Below, piece after piece: positions 26,151 through 38,897 of a stretch of 64,000 bases of DNA. Position 1 is the first letter of the stretch, and each line of letters opens with the position of its first letter. The stretch comes from Crotophaga sulcirostris (lineage: Eukaryota > Chordata > Aves > Cuculiformes > Crotophagidae), in contig VYZB01000754.1 in assembly GCA_013397455.1 (NCBI GenBank), forward strand, positions 196,903-260,902. Reading direction: 5' to 3'. A program made the position numbers and the translations under genes. Below the pieces are notes generated by a model. The model saw nothing but the letters and a program-made list of their open reading frames with translations. It was not told the DNA's origin and did not search any database.

Positions 26151-29100
26151 TATAAAATTATCCTTATTACACCTCATAAAACAGATGCTACTTGTACCTT
26201 TAAAAAGCAACAAGGTGATCTGAAGAGAATATTGCAAGGAAAAAATATTATAGTATGTTGGTCTTTGTGAGACAATTAGAAGTATAAATAACTTTTTTCC
26301 TGTTGAGTTATTTGTTAATAATGGTTTTCTGTCTGTGGTGTGTACTGACTGCAGATTTGACCACAGTTCACAAATGCTGCTGGTTTTGAAGGTGGTCATC
26401 CTTGAAGAGATTATTTTGTAATAGTTGCTAAATTCTATTGCATAAAATTGCCATACTTCTTGATGTAACAGAACACCATGATCTTAAAATTTAAATTGTG
26501 TTATGCAATATATAGTATTAGTGAAGTATGGTATTAATGAAGCTACTGCAAATTACATTCAAAGATACTGAAAGTATTGATCAGCTTGTACAGTAAGAGT
26601 TTATAATATAGCATATTGCATCAGTACATGTTTGCCTGTGGGTCAGCACTTGAGTATAAAACCACTACATTCTTCAGTTTATTTTTATTCAGCTGATAAA
26701 GATAGGTTCTATCAAAAAATTCAAAGTCTGAAGATCATGCATGAAATTGCTACTGAGAATATTTGCATATCTTGTTATTCTAAGTGCACGATACTATCGA
26801 TTTAATTAACTAGAACTGTGTTAATTATCACTTTCACAAATTGGCTAGACATGTCATAATTGATTTCAGTGAATAAAAGCTCTCAAGTCCGTGGAAGTCA
26901 CCTAGTATCTGGAGATTTTCATGAGCCTGTGAAGCAGTTCTCAGCAAGAGTATTTAATTATATAATTTAACTTACCAAATGTTTCCATCATAGTGAAGTC
27001 CAAGTGCTTGACAGTTGTTCAGATGTGCTGAATGTGCAAAAGAAAAAATAAGAAAATTCACTGTAGAGTTTAAAAATGATGAAGTAATTCTCACGATTAT
27101 TATAAAGGTACCTCTAGTACAAACAAAAAGCCGTATAAATTGCACTGCCCTTTTTCCTTAATTCAATCATGTAATAATTTCAGTAAGAGATATATTTGAA
27201 GCTTTCATTATCTTTTTCCAGTTCATTGTTAGATCCAATACTGCAACAACTGATGAACGTGCTGTCAATGACAGGATAAGTGGAATTAGACTGCAAATTT
27301 TTCACCTGAAACCTCTGACAGTTGATTGCAAAAGTCACCATTGACTTAACAGAACAAGTTGTAGTGACAAATCTTGGATGTCAAAGGTGCAGGCTGGTGG
27401 TAGAGAAAAAATTTCTCTAAGCAGGCGAGATACCAGAACACTTGTACTCCACAAACACTGTCTCTCTTGGGAGAATTGCTCAGCTCTAATGCACGGCGAG
27501 CCTAGGAATGGCATAAAGTATCTCATGGAGTGAGTAGGAGTTATTGGAGGGAAGGGATGGAATCTTTGAATATAAAAGAAGTTCTGCACTGTGGTGTTCT
27601 ACCAGGGCAATGAATTTCCTATGCAACAGTATTTATCTCAATCCCAGTTAAGTAACTGGTTGTCCAGTGTCTTCTTGTAAAAATATCATTTAATATTCAT
27701 TCACAGAGGCTATTTTACTGATGCTTCTCCTATTGACTTCAGATCATTTTCTGCAATATGCTTCTTCTGTCAGACTTTCAATAATATTGTTTCAAATTGA
27801 ATAATAATCCACTGTCACCAAGATTATTCTAAAATGAAAGAGAATGTCCAGCAGTTGGTTCACATAAAATTTCATTAGTCTTTTCTGATTGTTTTGACAT
27901 GTCTTGGAAGAGAACTGTTCATTACCATGCAAATGGAGATAACCTCTGTTTCTAGGCTAATTGTCGTATAGTGGTTTGCATTTGAAATTCACTTGGTGAT
28001 TTTCAAGCCAAAATAATCATCCAAGCCTAAATTATAGGGAAACTACAGTTGGGTTCCAAGAGTAAACTGGTTGAAATAGTGGTGATGAGATGACCCTGTC
28101 CATTCTATAATGCCAGAGAGAAAACATATTAATACATTCTATAATACCACAAAGAAGGGGAAAAAATATACAGTTCTCTGATACTAAGGAGATCTTACAA
28201 TCTAGATTTAGATTATTCCATGTTGAGTAACATATACACAAATTTTTATTGATGTTGATAAAACTTCACGCAGATGAATAACTGTGGCAGACTTTAGCAA
28301 CCCAGTAAGACAGGATGAAAATGACAGTAATATGTAAAGGAAAATTTGTGTAAGTCTTAAATTCCTAAATCCTGTTTGAGCTTATTAAATATCAAAGTTA
28401 CTTAGAGGTAACTCAGTTATGTTAGAGTCTGTGGAGCAGGTTCAGAGTAGAAGCTAGGCCAATGCTTTCAACTCCTAGAGTTGAGTAGTAAGAAAATATC
28501 TTTCCTTATTGGAGAAGACATAGAAATGCAGTTAAGTGAGTCAGAGTAAATGTCATACTCAAGTTTCCCTGCCAAAGATAAAGAGCTGTTACCTGTTTAA
28601 GAAATGACTTTATAGACTCTAATAAGTATCATTCATTGAGCCTTAAGGTATCAACAGCTCCAGCCATCACTGTGTCCTTCTGCTGGAGCCTGTTTATTTG
28701 TCAAACCAGCCAAGGGAGGAAGCAACCCTTTCAATGGTGGTTGCTTTGGAAAAGTCATGTTTTAAACTACTGCAGCAGGACCTGCCAGAGGAGACTGACA
28801 AAATCTCTACTTTTCAGTGCAACTGTAATTTCAATTCTGCTACCCCAGGCAACGAAATATGTCCACACTTTTCTTTCCAAGCTGGGAAACCATGTCTGAG
28901 CACTTAGACCACTGGCCCAGTAGCCTGTGAAATAATGAATTCAATAAAGAACAACCCACAGTTAAAGGAAATTTTTATTTGCCAGGGAAAAAGAAAATGT
29001 CATTAATGATATTTGGATCTCGAATCACTTTAAGATGTTATTGACCTTCACTCTAAAAGAGTTCAAAATCACAGCATTCAAAAGGATTTTAGACATATGA

Positions 29101-32100
29101 TTCCGGGACAAACTCTTGATTTCTATTAGTTACAAAAGAAGCTACCGAAAAACCATTTAGTTAGAAGCAGATGAGATACAAATAGGGAAAATAACAGCAC
29201 TGGAAAGAGTGTGCTTGTGTGGGGTGACCCTCTCCAAAGCTCAACAGATTTCTTTAGGCTCTCTATTATGAAAATAGCTCCTTCCTCTGATATAGAATAA
29301 TGTTTTGTTAGTTGAACAAAAACTGCATGGCACTCAGTCCTCTCTTACTCCCTGGAATACATCACTCTGTAAGTTCTCAAAACTAGGATGCTGCGTGAAT
29401 AATACTCCATGTGGTGATGTGTTTGGTTTGTTGTGATATATTGTTTCTTTTGATTCAAAGAGGTTTGGGCAACACTGGGGTATTTATTCCTTCTTTCATT
29501 CTAACCCCTCTCTGTCCTCTATGGAAAAATTTGGAGTTTTTCTCAGTACCTACTAATGTAGAATTGTTTCACTATAGATGAAAACAATTGAGCATTTTGA
29601 GAAAAAAAATTACTTGCTACAGTAGTTTAGTGCAGTTTCCTACAGCTATTCTTCTCCACTTGCTCTTGAGAAACCTGATAGAAATTTAAGCTAGGTTCCA
29701 TTAAAACTTAAAGATGCTATTAAAGAATGGAATTCTTCCATTAAGCACTCCTAAAGAATCTTCAAAATATCTAAATTTTCACAGAGACTCGTTTCAAAGC
29801 AATCTCAGTGCAAATATCCTACCCAAAATTTTAGGTTTTTTCTGCATTTATATTACTTCTTTTTGTTTTTAAAATCAATATTATTTAAACAATACTATAA
29901 CAAATTCTAGGAGGTTATCACATATACAACAGTGATATCTTCTGTTTGATATTGTAGAAATAATTATTGGTTTGTCTGAAAACTCGGTAATAATGTCATT
30001 TTCCAGATTTTCCCCTTTTTCCCCAAGTAAGGATAAGTGATGACATTTTGCCTCTGGTCATATAAAATGTATATTATGGCATCCTTAAAAAATTTGACTA
30101 TATGCCATCTGCCCTCTACTGGGTAGCAACTTAGCTGAGCATGGTACAACCAAATTCAGAAGTTATAAAGCAGACACCTTTCAACTAATAAGTCAGTTGC
30201 CCTTTCAAGTATATCTGGGAAAAAAAAAAATCATTTGACTTCACATTCTTTGATCTGGATTTCAAGTACTAACCTTATATCTGTCCACAGTGAACCCACA
30301 ATCTTTTTATTAATGTAGTTCAGTAGTAGATTGTGACTACATTTCAGATGCAAAAGAGAAAAAACAGCCTGAATCGCACCCATAATGACTCAAATGTCCC
30401 TCCCTCCTCTACTCCAAAAGTTAAAATCTGTCCTGCAAACAGCATAATGCCAAACCCACACAAAAATGAAATTCATTGATAAACAAATAAGTGGTAATTT
30501 GAACTGCATAAGAGGCTTCATAGTCTCATGATAATGCCTATGTGGAACATAAGGAATGATTCAGAAATATTGTATACAGCTACTGGCTTCTTGAGTAACC
30601 CTATTTTTTGTGTAATAGGAATTTGAGGCAGGGGAAGAACGACAAGTCCTTTCACCCAACAGATGAGAAGTCAAAAAATAATTCAAGAAGTAAATCAGAG
30701 CAGTAACTATATCCTACTGGAACAGAAAATTTCTGATTTCTCTCAAGAAGTATAGCTAAGAAAATGGCAAGATTAATAAATCAAGGGAAAAGTCTAAAGA
30801 TTGCCAAACTGATGAAAATGGAAACTAGTGCAGCTGACAAAGAGCCTCATAGTAACTGACTCATTCAAATCTCACACTTCATTCAATTTTAGAGTCATGA
30901 AAGGCATAAAAAGGAAGCATATTTACAATTGTATTATCTAAAGAAAAGAGATTCAGAGACAGGCTCCCAATCTTACAGAGCAAACAAGACCCCATTTTGG
31001 GTACTGGTTTCTAAGGAGCAAAGTAAACTTATACAGGAAGGTAAAAGTGATGTGGAACAGATGAGTGCATAGATCAATATGAGGGGGGTCATAAAGCTGT
31101 GCACCATATTGCGTCTGCAACATTTGAAGGATGATCAAAAGCAGAGAGGGGAGGATCGAGAGCCTGTGGGGTAGGTGTTGGAGGAGGAGGAGGGATCTGT
31201 ATTTCTGAAACTACTGTGGTGTAGCTGGGTGCGCACAGGGATACCATTCTTTTGTGTGTGTGCTTTGCCACCCCTAATAAACCCAACCAACTACTAAGGT
31301 TTAAAATCTAAAGGAAAGAACATACCAGAGAAAACCTGATCATGTGATCTACAGAAATAGAGGGTCATTATGTCTGAGTCAAAACATTTTCTTTCCTTCC
31401 TTCCTCTTCTCTGTTTTCTTTATTTATTTATTTTCAAATTCAGGAAAAATCTAGTTACTTTTTGATTTTGTATCAGGCTGTCTGAATTGTTCACTACTGC
31501 CAAACTTACTGCTAGGTTTGTGCACCACCTCCTCCCCCTCTCTGTTCTTGGCCCTGTGCTTCATCCTATTATTTTACATCTACAATGAGCCCACTGGAGT
31601 GTAAAGTCACTTGGGGTCTCCCTAAGGGTGGTCTTCATGCACAAGATACTGTACCAATAAAAATTAAATTGCCCCTTTTGTGGTGTCCAACCATTCTGAA
31701 ACAGAATTATTATGACACTCAAATGTGCAAGAAGGATCCTGTAAAAAAAATTTGGTTGCATGGCACATTTATTTGTTAGTTAATTTCAGATATTATATAA
31801 ACTGAGAGAAAACAAAAATCAGGAAACAGTATTTTGAGTGCTTACTGTAGGTCTTCTGTTGAAATGCTGTAGGAAAGCTAGAAAGAAAGCAACATTATTT
31901 TTTCTAAAAATATATATGTAGCAGGGTCAGATTTTTTGCCACTGTTAAAAGATTTTACAAATACAGAAAAAATCTGTCACTGGAAACAGTAAAAATAAAG
32001 GTTTGAATGCAAAGCTGAGTTTAGCTGGGTTTGGATGTTGTGTAATACTGATACTAGGATGTTATTAGCTGCACAAGAAAATGACAAGTGAAGCCAGTTG

Positions 32101-32700
32101 CCTGCTCAAAGTCTCAACCAGCTTGTGAGATTTTGACCTTCTGCAACTTCCTACAACTAGTTGGTCAGTAATGTCACAGTACTAATTCACTGCTTATTTT
32201 GTAAGCCCTCTACTCAAAAGACTTCAGTATTCATTTTCAGTGTAAATCCAATTGAAGACAAGAGCAAACTGTACAAACAATGAAAAAAAATCAATACATC
32301 AAAAGTGGTTTATCTTCCTTTATGCAAGCCTTTGATTGCTCTTTAGCTATGAAAACTTGCTTACTCTGCCTTTAGAGGAGATTATGAAGCACTGTTAAGG
32401 ATATCAGTGAAGATCACTACTTTTGGGTAAAAATGACAAGAGGAAATTGCAAATGCATTACATATGAAACTTTAAAAAAGTATGGATTTTTTTCTTCGTT
32501 TTTGATAGATAAATATTAATTTAATTCCACAGAATTGACTGACATAATAATTCAATTGAAAGCTTAGTAAACTAATAACAATGCTAAAAGGAATTATGTT
32601 TTTAAGGACGATGACACCTCCAGGCAAATATGTCAGCTTTTATAAAAATCACGTACTATTGTGCTTCAGTAGAAGGACAATCGATGTAAGTCTCTAGATT
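26151..32700. other. Unique AT-rich non-coding DNA
   Basis: No gene or interspersed repeat is recognised. Small structures include a two-copy 15-16 bp direct repeat at 26515-26545 (GTATTARTGAAG motif) and short (TTCC)n and (TTTA)n runs at about 31391-31434. Frames at 28636-28907 and 31089-31286 are short and featureless. Confidence 0.6.
31391..31434. repeat. Short TTCC and TTTA microsatellite runs
   Basis: About four TTCC units (31391-31407) followed after a short pyrimidine-rich link by four TTTA units (31419-31434). These are ordinary short simple repeats. Confidence 0.7.
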
Positions 32701-34560
32701 AGTCCTAATAACATCTGCTTTCTATTGCAAACTTCCCTTCCATAAATTTCTTCCATGCTTTTAGGTAAATCATTCAGGACATGAGCACCAGCTGCCATTC
32801 CAAACCCCCCAGCTGAGTTTTTGGGCAACAATTGCATGTGCAATTGTGCATGAGTGCAATGCAATTGTGCATGAGTGTGGAATTGGTCTCGCACAAATTG
32901 ACTCTCTAATAGTTACTCTGCGAAACTTGCAAGCTCCTCCTGCTAACAGAAGGGAGGTAGACATTTCCAGAGACAGTTGCAGTGCTTCAAAATAGGTGTC
33001 TACTATTGGTGATTGCCAGTCATCCTCTAGAAGCGACTGCAGTCTGTGTACGTAGACTTTCTGTATTTATATGGTACCTGGACAAGCAATAGGAATATCT
33101 AAGTCTAGAAATGGCAGAATTACAATAGTCAAAACTCTGATTTCCATTCCAGAGACAACTTCCCCTGTTAATAGAGTGAGCCTGCAAGCCTGCCTGAGGC
33201 TAGATGTATAACATCAAGTGAAATGATGTATGTGCTACTTGGTCCTGTAGCAAAATGTCCAGAGCAATCCAGCCAGTGCATGCATTTGAAAAACCATGGG
33301 ATGCCAACAGCCTCTCCAGTAACCTTTCAAACCCCAAATCTGACATCAATCTTTTTTATGAAGCTTTATATGGTAGCAGTCTTAGATCATGCCCAATTCT
33401 TAAGCACTTAAGACTGCTTAGGCGTGTAGTAGGCGCAGCTTTTAGATCAGCCTCATTCAACCCCAAAGCAGCTACTAAGTCTCTTTCCCAAAGATAGCAA
33501 GCTAACCATCAAAGTATTCTCTAGCAAGGCTATCTTCATCTCTTTGTTGATGCTATTCCACTTCATGACCACAGATTAACAGAGTGCACAAGAACGTCTT
33601 GATTTTTAAGTATGATCTACTGGAAATTTGGTCCAAGTTAAAGTCTACACCCTTTTAAGGAGAGATCTGAATCAAAGCCTAAGGTACTTCACATTCATCT
33701 ACCACATGACACTATAAAATGGATGCACTTGTATTCCTGGACCAGAAAAAAGACACTTCTACTCTTTGTTTCATGGCTTCAGTCACTTTTTACCTGTTCC
33801 CAACACATGCAAAAATACAGTTCTGTAAATACATGATGGCATCAAAGTCTCAGCTTCCTCTTTAAACAATGATTCTTAAAGTAAAAAATGAAAAATGGAA
33901 CATACTACTTGAAAGTCCCAATCCTCAGATGCTTATCTGAATATACCAGCAGTCTTAAACAACAAATCTAGGTAATAACTGTCTAACTTATCTAGCCTGC
34001 TCTGCAAATGCCAATCAACTTGATGTGGTGATAACAATCTGACACTGACCCAGGCAAAACACACACTGACATGAGGAACACTTACATCAGCTTTCATTCT
34101 TCTGGAATGATGCAACCTGAAACGAGGAGAGAAATCCCATACTACAGAGACTGGTCAGATGCTCGCTGACACCAGGACACTCACAGTCTCAGGGCAGCAG
34201 AGGTACTGTATCACTACACTACACCTCTGTGTATACTTTGGTTGTGCCCCTGCGCTAGCACTCCAAACATCTATTGCCACATCACACAGAATATGCCCAA
34301 GGAGTGCTGCCACAACATATGGCACATATAACTTCTTGATAAGGTTATCTTAATAATTCCCAACTTTTCTGTAGTTGAGTCTTAGCATTTCTGCTTCGTC
34401 TTTGTATTCTCTAGATCCAGACTCTTCCTTTGGGTCTTTTCCTTCCTTTGGATTGGAGGCAGTGTGTGCATCCCAAAGAAAACAAACAAAAAATCATCCC
34501 CAACAGCCTTGGCCCTGTATCATTCTGTGGATATTGTGATGGCTAACAACTGGGGCCTTA
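32701..34560. other. Compositionally distinct non-coding block, possible decayed repeat
   Basis: This block is less AT-rich than its flanks, with fewer homopolymer A/T runs and more CA, TG and GC dinucleotides. It contains short frames on both strands (33255-33497 plus, 32694-32964 minus) that match nothing I know. The texture suggests an old interspersed element of unknown family, but I could not identify conserved LINE, LTR or DNA-transposon motifs, paired terminal repeats or a target-site duplication. The call rests on appearance only. Confidence 0.3.
32829..32880. repeat. Tandem and palindromic CAATTG/TGCA repeat cluster
   Basis: CAATTGTGCATGAGTG occurs at 32841-32856 and again at 32862-32877, a 21-bp period. 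It is preceded by a related ATTGCATGTGCAAT near-palindrome at about 32830-32843. The cluster looks like local slippage and palindrome growth. Confidence 0.7.
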
Positions 34561-37500
34561 AAGAAGAAAGAGCACTTCACTTGAACTCAGTGTTATGAGT
34601 ACATAACAAAATACATAAGGCTCAGTTGCATTTTTCTCTACAGTTACTGCACATATGCACACTCAACAGCTAGAAGCCTGAGGCTTTTAAGTAACTATTT
34701 TGCTAATGCAGTTTTGCACTGTTAAAGTACGTCTAAGAAACAAGTTCATGGAACTTTACTGAAAAGCAAGCCATAGAAATTCTGTTTGCTAACATTTTTA
34801 AGTATAGTATCTAAGCATTATGCTAATTGTATTGAATCAGTCATAACAAATAATTGTAATACAGAAGTTATGTAGGATGAAGGAGAGTCTCTCCTTCAAT
34901 TGTTCACTGTTTTGTTTCAGAGGTGCCTCAGCTACCTGTCCTCTGCAGCACGGGTAACTGTCAATTTGCATTTCATTTCAGATACTGAATCTCACAGACC
35001 AAAATTCCCACACTCTTTTTTGACAGAGGTTTTTAAAGAAATTTTTTTCTGTGGCAAGCAAGCTTCTAGTCCAGAAAGGAGTCCCAGACACTAAACTTCT
35101 TCAACTGAAGCAAAATTCCAGCGGCACGTGAAATATCTCTCTGTCATCTGTTGCTTTTACCTTTTTTCCTCTGGAGTGTTATCAGAATAGACAAGTTACG
35201 GTAGCTAACAACACTGTAAACTAGCAATCATGAAGGAGAGATTAAAAACCCCGGGGAAGAAAACCACTTAAAGTAGCAAGGAGCACAAAGTGGAGCCATA
35301 TTGCCGTGTCCCCATTGCAGTGGTGCTACATGACCATCTCAGAAAGCACAGAAATAGAAGTGACTGTGGAGCCATCTTTCAAGGTATGCAGGTAGCAAGG
35401 TAACCCTTCCTCATTTAGCCTCTTCCAGTGTCACCTTGGTGCCTACAAAAGGATCTTGGCTGCAAATTTACCATTTTCCTTGGTCTGAGTGAAGCGCCCC
35501 TTGACCGCAATGCACCATTTCATGCTTAAGAAAAATGTAACAGTGGTTCCTGTCAGCTGCATTTTAAACCGGAGACTACATCAACGTACTTATTTTACGG
35601 GCACATTCAACCCTAAAGTCCACATGCTCAACCCCTCTCCTGACAAACAGCATTCAGCAAATGGTTTGAACATGTGTATCTGGTTTTCATTTTCAGCTTA
35701 AAGGATATGAACTTATTGTCTCTCATTTTACTGAAATAATCTACAGAATATAAAAAGACTGCAAGTAGCAAAATCCCAATATATATCAAGGGAAAAATTT
35801 TAAATTTTCAAGAATTACTAGCATAAATCATTGTTCATAGAGGGATTTTTTTCTCAGTGACTAATTGACTGCGCTCTGTCTCAGTTTGATATTTTATCAT
35901 TAGAACCTTCAGTTGTTTCTCAAATGCAACCTGTTGAGATGTTACCTTTTCCGATCATGTAGTTCTTTCCCTATGAAGAGATATTTGACCATTCCACAAC
36001 AGTGCATACAAAACTAGGGCAGTAATAGGATGTGTCTTCCTGTGCTGTTTTCTCAATTCCTTGCAATCAAATTGGTGCATGCAGTGTCTGACACAGTACC
36101 AATCTGTTCATGCCCATAAATAGCATGGTCTACACTCCTGAATCTTCTAGAATCCTCACGCTAGAATTTGAATCAGTGCATCTCATCCTTACCTTTTTGC
36201 TCCATGATGTTCTTAAAAGAGATTTTAATTTATCTCCTCAGTGGCATTTTCTCTACTATAGATGTTATTGTTCAGCTCGTGTATACTAAAAAGAAAGAAG
36301 TCACAAGAGAGGGTTTACATTCATATTGCCATGGGGGTTGACACTTGGGATGTAAATCTCAGTCTAACAGTATTCCATGATAAAATTTGTGATACGTCCT
36401 TAAATTCCTTTTCAGTCTTTACACAGATTCAGTGAAATATCTGAATTACAAACATTACCCGTAAGCATGAACTTGTTACCTGTGGTTGACAGCTACATGG
36501 ATTAAAAACAAATAAAAAGGCATCAGTGGTGCTATGTTTGTCTTAAAGGAGATGCATTGCACCTAACAGTTGTATTTTTCTTAAACTGAGCTGGCAAAAA
36601 TATTTCTAGAACTGAAATATGAGGTGGGATTCACCTCCGCTAACTTCAGACTTATGATTTTTTTCTGCAGTAGAGGTTCAGATTTTACAGACACCTATCT
36701 CTAGATTAATTATCTAGATACTATCTGCAGCCAATGGAGAAAAATTGGTATCCCTAGAATGCAATTTATCTCATCCTAAAGTAGATGTCTGAAATAAGAT
36801 GAATCATAGTTTACAAAGGCCTGTTTCTCTCCATTTGCTGTTAAGCAAATCTGAACAAATAGTCCAAATATGGATATCTACAGTTAAAGGAGATGATCCC
36901 ATCCATTGAGGTTTTTACTAAAATATTTTTAAAAATTTATTTCCCTATGTTTCTAGTTCACATGAAATTGTTTAATACTGGAAATGTAAACTTCCTAAGG
37001 GGGAGAAAAGAAGGAAAAAAAAGGATCCTCCTTCCTATTTCTATTTTATAATTCAAAGTATTGAAGCTATGGACTAGTACAATAAATACTTTCCTTTCTC
37101 ACTTGCTGCTTGCTATTGGAAAAAAAACAACCATGTAGCATCCATGGTACTTGTAAATTGGAGGGGAACTTCTCAGGTAAAATCCCACAGCAGTACTGGT
37201 ATTCTCATGGATATGACACCTCAATCTAGAATTTACTTTTTAACAGACCAGTTGGAAAATAAATATAGTATTAAGTCCATATACAAGAATTGCTACTTCA
37301 GAAAAAAACCTTTAAAAATGGTAGGGTAGCACAGTTAGTTGTCATCCCAGTGTTCAAATTATTGTTCAAAGAAGTAAATGTGACTACAACTTGATTTAAT
37401 ATGATACACTTGTTAACTTTCTGCCATTGTGCAGTACATGAAAATTATTAAGTAAAATTTTGATCTGACTTCAGAGAAAATACTTGCAGATTGCAAAATG

Positions 37501-38222
37501 CGAAAGACATTGCTCCCCCATTTTTTGGCTGACTGGGTTTTGCTTGACTGTTTCCTCTCCCCCCTCCCCTGCCCCAGGTGTAGTCCAACAATATCACACT
37601 AACTTCATGAACTGAAATGGAATGCTGTTATCCTCAGAGGAGCTGCTGAAAAGTGCTGTTTTGATAAATACTGCAGGAATAGAACCCAAAGGAATTCCAC
37701 TAAAGAAAAATACATGATGCTACTTCATTTCTCTTCTTTGCCAGAGCTTTGATATGACTAGGTCCATCAGGAATACAAAAACAGGTGGTGCTGCTACTGA
37801 TAACATTTTTAGATGTAGGTCTTATTTTCTTCAATGCTTACTTCACGTAAACAAAATTTGCACATCAGAATAACTTTGCATGGTAGTCTTTTGGTTTTTG
37901 CTACCTTTGAGCCTAAATCTTTAAAGGATTCAAGGAATATATGCAGGTGCCTCTTTGTCAGCTGTTATTACATACTAGGATATAAGATGTCAGTAAGAAT
38001 CACGACCATCACCCTCACATTTTCTTATTGCTGCCACAGATGGAAAAGTAACTGCACCATCCAGCTTTTTTCAAAGTGTAACCAGTGCCTGAAAAGATGG
38101 GTCAATAAATCCTGTCGTCCAAACAATATAACTCACTGAAATTGTTTTTGCAGCTTAACAGAGCACTTGGCAGCAAGGTACCAAGCGCAGAATACTGCTG
38201 TGTAAGAAATATATATGTATGT
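34561..38222. other. Unique non-coding DNA
   Basis: No gene or transposon is recognised. A strong splice-acceptor-like polypyrimidine tract ends in CCCCAG at 37571-37576 but has no supporting exon downstream. Short frames (for example 35489-35701) have no features. Confidence 0.6.
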
Positions 38223-38290
38223 GAAATAAGGGTTGTATCTGAAATAAGGGTTGTATCTGAAATAAGGGTTGCATCTGAAACAACAGGGTT
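38223..38290. repeat. 18-bp minisatellite, three full copies plus one partial
   Basis: The unit GAAATAAGGGTTGTATCT is present at 38223-38240, 38241-38258 and 38259-38276 (the last with one C for T), followed by a degenerate partial unit to 38290. Because 18 is a multiple of three, the minus strand reads a six-residue YNPYFR-like repeat, an artefact of the period and not evidence of a protein. There are no spacers, so it is not a CRISPR array. Confidence 0.9.
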
Positions 38291-38721
38291 TATTTAGCTT
38301 GCATAGTGCTGCCATTAGTGCAAACAAGCCCTAATCCCACCCCAGGACTCTGACTGTGGATTACCAACTATGACACATTAAGTTTGACTTGTGTGATAAG
38401 CATTTCACAAGCAGACAAAGACTTCTGCAGTTTCTCCTCTTGATTCAGACTAATGATTTTTTCTAGATTGCTGATCTGAAATACTATGACACGTACTAGT
38501 TGGTCATTATTTGTTTAACATCTTCAGGGTAAGTTACAGTGTATTCATAGGGCCAATTACATGGGCAGTGGTTGTGCACGAAGCATGACTAGTTACTGAA
38601 AAAAGGAGTCAAGAAGGATAGGACAAACAGATAGCAACACACAATGTTGGGGGAAAAAGCCAAAACAAATCAAACACAGGACAATCCCCCAAAACCACAA
38701 TCAGAAGTGAGGGAATTAATA
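38291..38721. other. Unique non-coding DNA up to the second gap
   Basis: No recognisable feature. The sequence becomes A-rich just before the N run. Confidence 0.6.
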
Positions 38722-38897
38722 NNNNNNNNNNNNNNNNNNNNNNNNNNNNNNNNNNNNNNNNNNNNNNNNNNNNNNNNNNNNNNNNNNNNNNNNNNNNNNN
38801 NNNNNNNNNNNNNNNNNNNNNNNNNNNNNNNNNNNNNNNNNNNNNNNNNNNNNNNNNNNNNNNNNNNNNNNNNNNNNNNNNNNNNNNNNNNNNNNNN
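38722..38897. other. Assembly gap (176 N)
   Basis: A run of 176 undetermined bases. The right flank is almost pure A/T (38898-38928), which suggests that an AT-rich simple repeat defeated assembly here; the left flank shows no transposon sequence. Confidence 0.97.

Noticed and set aside
35290..35389. Open stretch followed by a donor-like AAG/GTATGC
   Set aside because: There is no polypyrimidine tract or usable acceptor upstream and the translation is unfamiliar.
38223..38290. Regular short repeats considered as a CRISPR array
   Set aside because: Units are directly adjacent with no spacers, and the genome is that of an animal.
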